From Sulfurimonas sp. (GTDB lineage: Bacteria > Campylobacterota > Campylobacteria > Campylobacterales > Sulfurimonadaceae): DNA of 64,000 nt. Location: contig JALSLJ010000014.1 of assembly GCA_026988315.1 (NCBI GenBank), forward strand, positions 1 to 64,000, in the 5' to 3' direction. The position numbers were made by a program, and so were the translations under genes. A model generated the notes under the pieces. That model did no database searches, had not been told where the DNA came from, and worked only from the letters and a program-made list of their open reading frames with translations. This document shows positions 62,772 to 64,000 of this stretch, one piece after another (position 1 is the first letter of the stretch; each line of letters opens with the position of its first letter).

Positions 62772-63983
62772 ATGGGCTACGAAACAAATACCCTCGGGGC
62801 GAATAACATTCTTATACTTGGGGCTGGTTTTGCTGGTCTTGAAGCTGCTATATTTTTAAAAAAAGCTGGTTATGATGTAACTTTTGTCAATGAAAGAGAT
62901 TATTTTTATATCTATCCTACATCTATATGGGTACCTACACATGAAAGTAGTTTTGAAGATGTTTGTATAGACCTCAAACTTCTTCAAAAAGTGCATCAAT
63001 TTAACCTCATCATAGATAGGGTAGAGAGCATAAAAGTTAAAGAGTCTCAAGTTATACTTAAAAGTGGAAAAATCCTAAATGGCTACCACTCTTTAATCAT
63101 CGCTATAGGTGCTTCAAAAGTCAAGCATAGTGGTATTGAGAACACACTCTCAATTTGTGGAACTCCTGAGACATCTTTACTTATAAGGGACAAGATAGAT
63201 GCGCTTATTGCCAAAGGAAGTGGTAAAATTTGTTTTGGTTTGGGGGGCAACCCTAAAGATTCATCGGCTGTTCGTGGTGGTCCCGCTTTTGAACTGCTTT
63301 TTAATGTAGATACCCTTTTAAGAAAAAAGAAAATTCGAGACAACTACGAGCTGACTTTTTTTGCACCAATGCCTCAACCTGGAAAAAGGATGGGGGAAAA
63401 AGCACTAAAGATGATGGATAAACACTTCAAAAGATTAAACATAAAGCAACATTTTGGAAAAAAGATAAAATCTTTTGAAAAAGACTCTATAATTTTTGAA
63501 GATGATTCTAAACTTGAATCTGATTTTACAATGTTTATAGCTGCTGGAGATGGTCATGAAGTGGTTAAAAAATCTGATTTACCAACAAATGAAGCCGGAT
63601 TTGTAAAGATTGATAACTATTGCAATGTGATTTTTGACGATAAAAGCATACCAACAAATATCTATGCTATTGGTGATGTTGCTGCATTGGATGGCTCTTC
63701 TTGGAGGGCAAAACAGGGTCATGTCGCAGAGGTGATGGCAAGAAATATTGCACATAATATAATTGAGAAAGATAAGGACTCTAGCAAGCTAAAAGGATAT
63801 ATAGAGCATCTCAACATACTCTGTGTTATGGATAGCGGAGATGGTGCCTCTTTTATCTATAGGGATGATAAGAGAGATTTTATGATACCAATGCCAATCG
63901 CCGGACACTGGATGAAAAAAGCGTGGGGACATTATTTTAAATATTCGAAGCTTGGTAAAATTCCTAGGATTCCAGGATTATAA
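62772..63983 (+). CDS. SQR-like FAD-dependent oxidoreductase
   Basis: The 403-residue flavoprotein has an N-terminal FAD motif ILILGAGFAGLEAAIFL, the second motif around IGASKVKHSG, and IYAIGDVAALDG binding the FAD ribityl. The C-terminal AGHWMKKAWGHYFKYSKLGK is amphipathic and may dock to the membrane. It resembles sulfide:quinone reductases and flavocytochrome c sulfide dehydrogenases. Cys129 and Cys351 match two of the three SQR cysteines in rough position; where the third is expected (SAVRGGPAFEL) Arg/Gly stand. Activity as sulfide oxidase is therefore uncertain. Confidence 0.87.
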   Translation: MGYETNTLGANNILILGAGFAGLEAAIFLKKAGYDVTFVNERDYFYIYPTSIWVPTHESSFEDVCIDLKLLQKVHQFNLIIDRVESIKVKESQVILKSGKILNGYHSLIIAIGASKVKHSGIENTLSICGTPETSLLIRDKIDALIAKGSGKICFGLGGNPKDSSAVRGGPAFELLFNVDTLLRKKKIRDNYELTFFAPMPQPGKRMGEKALKMMDKHFKRLNIKQHFGKKIKSFEKDSIIFEDDSKLESDFTMFIAAGDGHEVVKKSDLPTNEAGFVKIDNYCNVIFDDKSIPTNIYAIGDVAALDGSSWRAKQGHVAEVMARNIAHNIIEKDKDSSKLKGYIEHLNILCVMDSGDGASFIYRDDKRDFMIPMPIAGHWMKKAWGHYFKYSKLGKIPRIPGL

Positions 63984-64000
63984 AATCTTAGATTTTCTCT

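Overview
The window looks like chromosomal DNA of a chemolithotrophic Campylobacterota (epsilonproteobacterium), closest in style to Sulfurimonas. The basis is low GC content, a futalosine-pathway menaquinone gene (mqnA), separate but overlapping rpoB and rpoC genes, di-heme and multiheme cytochromes c, an SQR-like flavoprotein, a Bpt-type N-end-rule transferase, and many membrane-bound second-messenger enzymes. The genus assignment is inference. No rRNA, CRISPR array, prophage or intact insertion sequence is visible.

Layout. 1-2.3 kb: a very acidic repeat protein with a receiver-like N-terminus (cut by the left edge), fliR and a LolD-type ABC ATPase. 2.4-9.3 kb: malic enzyme, a redox/c-di-GMP pair (di-heme peroxidase overlapping a GGDEF-EAL protein), mqnA, and a molybdopterin run moaD-moaE-moeA. 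9.4-13.8 kb: Sel1 protein, NhaA, pentaheme cytochrome c, bpt and two unknowns. 13.9-31.4 kb: one long minus-strand information-processing block read from a consensus promoter at 31.4 kb: four tRNAs, tuf, rpmG, tRNA-Trp, secE, nusG, rplK, rplA, rplJ, rplL, rpoB, rpoC, rpsL, rpsG, fusA. Its spacers are rich in RNA hairpins, including a probable L10 leader. 31.4-36.2 kb: a signalling cassette of a FecR-domain protein, a CHASE2 class III nucleotidyl cyclase, and a GAF/HD-GYP/class II cyclic-nucleotide phosphodiesterase fusion. 36.3-39.9 kb: yaaA, a TrmH-family methyltransferase, DUF1566, thioredoxin-like, DUF3144 and fatty acid desaturase genes. 40-45 kb: an operon (2Fe-2S protein, panD, ybaB, PDZ protein, ispA, tkt). 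45-49.8 kb: two envelope proteins, murE with a TPR-like partner, an NifU-domain protein and an aldo/keto reductase. 49.8-52.8 kb: the alpha operon (rpmJ, rpsM, rpsK, rpsD, rpoA, rplQ). 53-54 kb: a decayed segment with a beheaded gene, a terminal-repeat-like motif and a possible small peptide gene. 54-64 kb: an RhlE-like helicase, a HEAT-repeat protein paired with an 800-residue lipoprotein, an alpha/beta hydrolase, a dicarboxylate-type symporter, an EamA transporter and an SQR-like oxidoreductase.

Most promising for novelty: (1) the FecR/CHASE2-cyclase/GAF-HD-GYP-PDE II cassette, which encodes predicted synthesis and degradation of a cyclic mononucleotide with the degradative domain fused to a c-di-GMP phosphodiesterase; (2) the HEAT protein plus large lipoprotein pair, whose HEAT protein is reminiscent of large lipid-transfer proteins; (3) a 16-bp perfect inverted repeat bracketing tRNA-Thr(GGU) just upstream of tuf; (4) the shared TAACTCCTGAGT motif at 36.2 and 53.4 kb, the latter at the point where a gene lost its 5' part.
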